Below, piece after piece: positions 59,814 to 64,000 of a stretch of DNA of 64,000 nt (positions within the stretch are counted from its first letter, which is position 1; every line of letters starts with the position of its first letter). A program made the position numbers and the translations under genes. The stretch is from Bolinopsis microptera (taxonomy: Eukaryota; Ctenophora; Tentaculata; Lobata; Bolinopsidae): assembly GCF_026151205.1 (NCBI RefSeq), contig NC_087081.1:1171386-1235385 (forward strand), written 5' to 3'. The notes under the pieces are model-generated. The model had not been told where the DNA came from and did no database searches. It saw nothing but the letters and a program-made list of their open reading frames with translations.

Positions 59814-59866
59814 GACCGTCGACGAGTCCAACTCGGCGCGCGTCTTGGTAGGCTTTAAACCTACAA
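59814..59866 (-). repeat. hairpin repeat family, copy E
   Basis: GACCGTCGACGAGTCCAACT, then CGGCGCGCGTCTTGGTAGGC, ending in GTAGG...CCTAC. It keeps the CGAGT-CCA-ACTCG hairpin. Confidence 0.88.
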
Positions 59867-61065
59867 TAGGTATACAGATGATTACTTTGATGTTGAAAGC
59901 ATTATGACTGAAATGAAGTCTGCTGAGCACTGATGAGTCGGATAAGGAAGATGTAGTGTCATTGAATTGGATAAGCATTTGGATGACGAGCATAATGTGT
60001 AGTGTAAAAATGTGTAGTGCAGAAATGTGTTCATTGTTCCTTTATTATGAATAAACTCAAATCTTAACACTTTTATAGTACCTACCTTATAATGAAGCCG
60101 ACCAAATGTCGAATTGAATCAACTTCTCTCCGTGCATGTATCGTGATAACTGATAAGATTCAATAAGATCGGTTTCTGTTTCACACTCTATATCTATTTC
60201 TTGAGCTAATATTGATGCTATTACAGAAAATAAACTAATTGGTCCTTGATAAATTGTAGACATTGTAAATAATTTGGTAAATACTAAATACAAGCCGGAT
60301 GATCTTGCTCCATCGATACACGTTGCAATTCCCTTTTTCCCAATTGCAGTCACGAAATCAGGTATGATCGCGACGTTAGATAACGACGTCCTAAGTAGAT
60401 GGCCCGATTATCACCCGATAGAACCAATTAAATAGACTGTGAAATAAATTTTCTCTCGGCAGGGATTCTGCCGTTTTTGAGTCGGTACGTAGTTAATTCC
60501 GTGTAATTCCGTGGTAGTTGCATGACAATACTAATAGTCATTGCTCGTTCAGCTCTCCTTAATCTTCTATTAAACGATAGTTCCTTTCAATCCTTTATCT
60601 CTTGGATTCTAAGAGGAGAAATACGTATCGTACCGGGGGTTAAATACGTACGATACAAGCAGTCGGGTAAGTACGTACGATTTAAAAAAATTAAAATCTT
60701 TCAAATCAATCAATTACATACAAATTTACACAATGAATGAACAACATTAAATATTCTCAAAAGTATAAGACTCCGATAAAATCAGATTTTCTAGGACAAA
60801 ATGTATGTAATCAAAGGACCTGAGGGTCACCAAAACACTGATGTTGAGAGCAAAAAGCACCTCCTGCACAAGTATGGGCCCACGGAAATCTTGAATTTTA
60901 AATAGAATTTCAAATAGAATCACACAAAAATATCAAAAGCAATCAAATCATATAATAAAGTGAAATCCATGATGTCATGATATGCACTAAAATGAGAAAT
61001 GATAAATACAGACAACAGGGATTTAAGCTCTTATGAACATATTGTTAGCTTTTAGGTAGACTGCC
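59867..61065. other. repeat-flanked intergenic region
   Basis: A minus-strand frame of 88 aa at 60087-60353 has no recognised match. 60611-60680 holds ATACGTATCGTAC, ATACGTACGATAC and GTACGTACGATT, like the subterminal words of the foldback transposon at 27234. The last 300 bp are likely the 3' UTR of the minus-strand LINE. Confidence 0.4.
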
Positions 61066-62745
61066 TCACATCTCTGTCTCGAGGGAATAATCTAGATCAT
61101 AATCAAAGTCCTCCGGCAGAATTTTATCCCACATGTAGGAGGTCAATTTGCTTTTGAACTCAGAAATAGTCTCTATCTCACGTATAGCTAGAGGAATATG
61201 ATTCCATTTGGAATGGGTCCTAAAGTAAAAGTTCTTAGCAAAAGCGTTAGAGCTTGCTCGTGGTAAGATTGAGCTTACAAAACATAAGGGGTCCATGTGG
61301 CTATTTCTTAACCTTGAGTGGCCTTGAAATGGTTGCAAATATGAGGGTAAAGTGACAGGTATATGTTGCTTCACAATTTTAAAGAAGAAAATAAGGTCAA
61401 GAAAGTCGAAGCGGTCTTCTATGGGCATAATCTTAAGCTGTCTGCATTTTTGAATGTATGTGGATGGTGGATAACTCATATACTCTTCGTGAAGAATCCA
61501 CTTAATAGCACGCTTTGGGAGGCCCTCCAGCTTGCTTATCTGGGATTTTGTGACCGGTCTCCATATAACTGAGCAATGCTCAAATTGACTTCTCATTAAA
61601 GTGAGATACAGTACTCTACGACGATTTTCATCTTGAACAAAATAGCAATTTCTCCTTGCCATGCCTAATTTTTGGTTGGCCTTTGAAAGGACTTTAGAGC
61701 ACTGGTCTTGCCAGTCGAGATTCTTGGTCACAAAAACACCCAGATCCTTTTCATGATCGACATAGTCAAGTGCGATTCTTCCCATGGAGTATACAAAGTT
61801 AAAGAGTGGTAGGACACTAAGGAGGGAAACTGTTTCGGATATCCTTCCTGCGACGGTGAGGACCTTACATTTGTCAGGATGAAATCTCATTTTATTAGAA
61901 AGTGACCAGTCATGGAGACAATCAATGTCCTTCTGCAGTCGCAGGATATCAGACTCCGTGACAATCTCACGCCAAATTTTAGCATCATCGGCATACAGTG
62001 ACAGTTGTGTGCCTGGTGAAATCCCCACTGATATATCATCAATGAACATAATGAACAACAATGGTCCCAAAATTGACCCTTGTGGTACACCAGACTGGGC
62101 GTTTCTCATAGAAGAAAACTTACCACTTATCAAGACCTGTTGTTGCCTGTCTCTTAGATAATCAGTGATGAATTTCAGTAGCCTCTCATCAATACCAAAT
62201 TTGCTCTTTAGCTTAAATAATATAAGATCATGGTTAACCGAGTCAAAAGCTTTGGCAAAATCAAAGTAGACTACATCTGTTCTCATATTTTCATTCAGTG
62301 AGAGAGCTAGGCTGTCACATAGACCTACAAGATTAGTTGCACATGATCTTTCAGCTCGAAAACCGTGTTGTTTATCATTGATCATGCCGTTAGTAAGTAA
62401 CTCATCTTTTATTATGCGTTCAAGAACTTTGGTGATTAAGCATGTAAGGGATATTGGCCTATAATTTGAAACCTCATGTTTATCACCTGTTTTATATATG
62501 GGTACAACGTGTCCCAGTTTCCACTCCCTAGGTAATGTCCCAATGTTGTAACATGAATGAAATAATAGTGATAATGGGTATGCAAGCCCAACAGCACATT
62601 TTTTCAAAAGTTTCCCATGAATACCATCAGGCCCATAAGCTTTGTTAGAGTTAATATTGGAAAGGATTTTGCGGACCCTTTGGTGGTCAAATGCAATATC
62701 AAAGCGCCAATCGTTTGAATAATCAATATCTATGTCGTATAATGA
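61066..62745 (-). mobile_element. 5'-truncated non-LTR retrotransposon, intact RT frame
   Basis: An open frame on the minus strand, continuing upstream of the first ATG (62607) to about 62745, encodes a reverse transcriptase: AYGPDGIHGKLLKK, NYRPISLTCLITKVLERI, FDFAKAFDSVNHDLI, GVPQGSILGPLLFIMFIDDI, the catalytic YADD (LSLYADDAKIW) and the usual C-terminal region (RSQFEHCSVIWRP). All RT boxes read correctly, so the copy is young, but the endonuclease part is absent and the element is not autonomous. It is of the CR1/Jockey/Rex type. Confidence 0.9.
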
Positions 62746-62783
62746 TGTCAGGATGGAATGGAGTGACGCCCCCCGCTAGCAGA

Positions 62784-64000
62784 ATGGCAGTTGTAACAGA
62801 CGTGCTCGCTAGAAGTCTACCTTTGCTCACCTTACTTCTCCTTATGCCGATGTCTTCGACTTTGAACATTTCAAGTTGGAACCTCAATGGTATTAAAGGT
62901 AACATTCTTAGGAGAGAACATTTAGTAAGTGACGCTAAACGTTATCATTTTGATGTAGTGTGTCTCCAAGAGACAAAATGCCGAGACTTCGAGGAAACAA
63001 TTATTGACGGTCACAAACTTGTAACACTAGCCCAATCAGACAATTGGTATCATTATGGTCTCGGTTTCCTAATCTGCCCAGCCCTTGTACCTTCTATTGT
63101 TGCATGGAGATCACTTAGTAACAGAGTGGCTTTCATTGATATAAGACTCACAGAACACAACGGATCTCATCGTATGACCAGGATCGTTAACGTGTACGGA
63201 CCAACCAAGAAGATTGTCGATGATGACATCAGTAGGGTCACAGGTAACTCCCCATTGTTACAATCATATTTCAATGATCTGAAAACTGCTATCAATATCC
63301 CAGCTCGATTCGATTTGTTTGTTGCTGGAGATTTTAACGCCCGCCTTGGGAGATGCAGTAGGAAAGAGTATGATGCTGGCCTTAATAATCATATTGGTCA
63401 GTTCGGTAATGGTCTGAGAAACAGGAACGGTGAGTTCCTACTGGACTTTATTGTTGATAATGGTCTGTTTGCGTGCAATACTGCGTTCCAACACAGAGCG
63501 AAGCATATTACCACCTGGAAGGCTAGATGTGTTCCCAAGGGTAGACCCAAGGGTTCAAAAGACACTGTGAACTATTTTAAACAAATTGATTATATTTTAT
63601 GTCGTACTAACTTTAAAGTCTGTTTAACAGACTCCCGCTCTTTTTGCGGTGATTTTGCGAAATCTGACCATAAACCTGTGGTCGCACGTTTTAAACTTGG
63701 TTGTGAATACATTGTACATAAGCGGCCTAGGTCTGACAAAATAAGGTTTGATGTCAATCGCCTTAATGATTCTGATATTAAGTCTAAATTTTTTGATTCC
63801 TTTAAAAGTAATATTGATTGTAGAGTTTTAACTAATAATGCTATTTCTGAAAATTCTGATATATTTGGTATATTGAGTAAATGTGCCGTCCAGGTGGTTG
63901 GTAAAGTGCCCCCGGGGAAGCCTCATCAGTACAGCGATGATCCAACTGTCGTTAAACTTTCAGCAGAGAGAAAGTCCCTTCAGCAAGAATGTAGTCTCAC
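62784..64000 (+). mobile_element. non-LTR retrotransposon, AP-endonuclease part (continues past window)
   Basis: A frame starting at the ATG at 62784 and open to the window edge encodes an endonuclease/exonuclease/phosphatase domain: NISSWNLNGIKG, VVCLQETKC (catalytic Glu), VNVYGP, VAGDFNARLGR and SDHKPV (catalytic Asp/His) near residue 295. This is the N-terminal nuclease of LINE ORF2; RT would follow beyond 64000. It starts about 40 bp from the truncated end of the opposite-strand LINE. Confidence 0.9.

Noticed and set aside
60087-60353. 88-aa minus-strand frame as a gene
   Set aside because: No family recognised, no supporting exons, and it lies between repeats; mentioned only in the intergenic entry.

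Overview
The window is nuclear DNA from an invertebrate animal or a close relative of animals. Genes are split by GT-AG introns of about 50-1500 bp, the base composition is AT-rich, short TTAGGG-type stretches occur, and the transposons are animal-like: non-LTR elements with an apurinic endonuclease or RT, a Penelope-like element with GIY-YIG, FLYWCH/MULE and Gypsy fragments. A receptor-kinase type best known from oomycetes and Dictyostelium (7TM plus PIP kinase) hints at an early-branching lineage. The sequence alone does not fix the phylum. All exon models below were read by eye from splice sites and reading-frame continuity.

Layout. 0.4-1.8 kb (-): SLC35G-type EamA transporter, single exon. 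4.0-6.6 kb (-): five-exon gene for an unrecognised 662-aa protein with a 14-fold PRDI repeat. 7.0-8.35 kb: decayed non-LTR retrotransposon. 8.4-18.3 kb: repeat-rich desert (hairpin elements, a 1.76-kb non-coding repeat, a (GA)n tract, a Gypsy fragment, a MULE remnant, a tandem 300-bp repeat array, a MITE). 18.5-31.7 kb (+): 17 recognisable exons of dimethylglycine dehydrogenase (DMGDH), broken by a 53-bp insertion, a 2.4-kb exon-born minisatellite, a frameshift and a 2.09-kb palindromic transposon, with a 25-fold duplicated splice donor. 32.4-34.5 kb: FLYWCH and retroelement fragments. 35.1-41.9 kb (-): a 16-exon gene for a 7-transmembrane receptor fused to a phosphatidylinositol-phosphate kinase-like domain. 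42.0-45.9 kb (+): two tandem paralogous single-exon genes for membrane proteins with a CCP - new domain - CCP - TM layout; the second has a long proline-rich tail. 46.2-48.0 kb (+): small four-exon gene for an N-terminally acylated protein. 48.5-57.6 kb (+): 21-exon paralog extended by a coiled coil and a PDZ domain (880 aa). 57.7-64 kb: MULE, MITE and two non-LTR elements head to head.

How the genes may relate. The receptor-kinase gene and the first CCP gene start 97 bp apart on opposite strands and could share a promoter. Next to them are two lipid-anchored scaffold-like proteins, one with PDZ. Membrane signalling is therefore a common theme of the 35-57 kb block, but nothing in the sequence proves that the products work together. 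The most unusual feature of the window is the DMGDH locus and the abundance of short hairpin elements, tandem duplications across splice sites and palindromic insertions.
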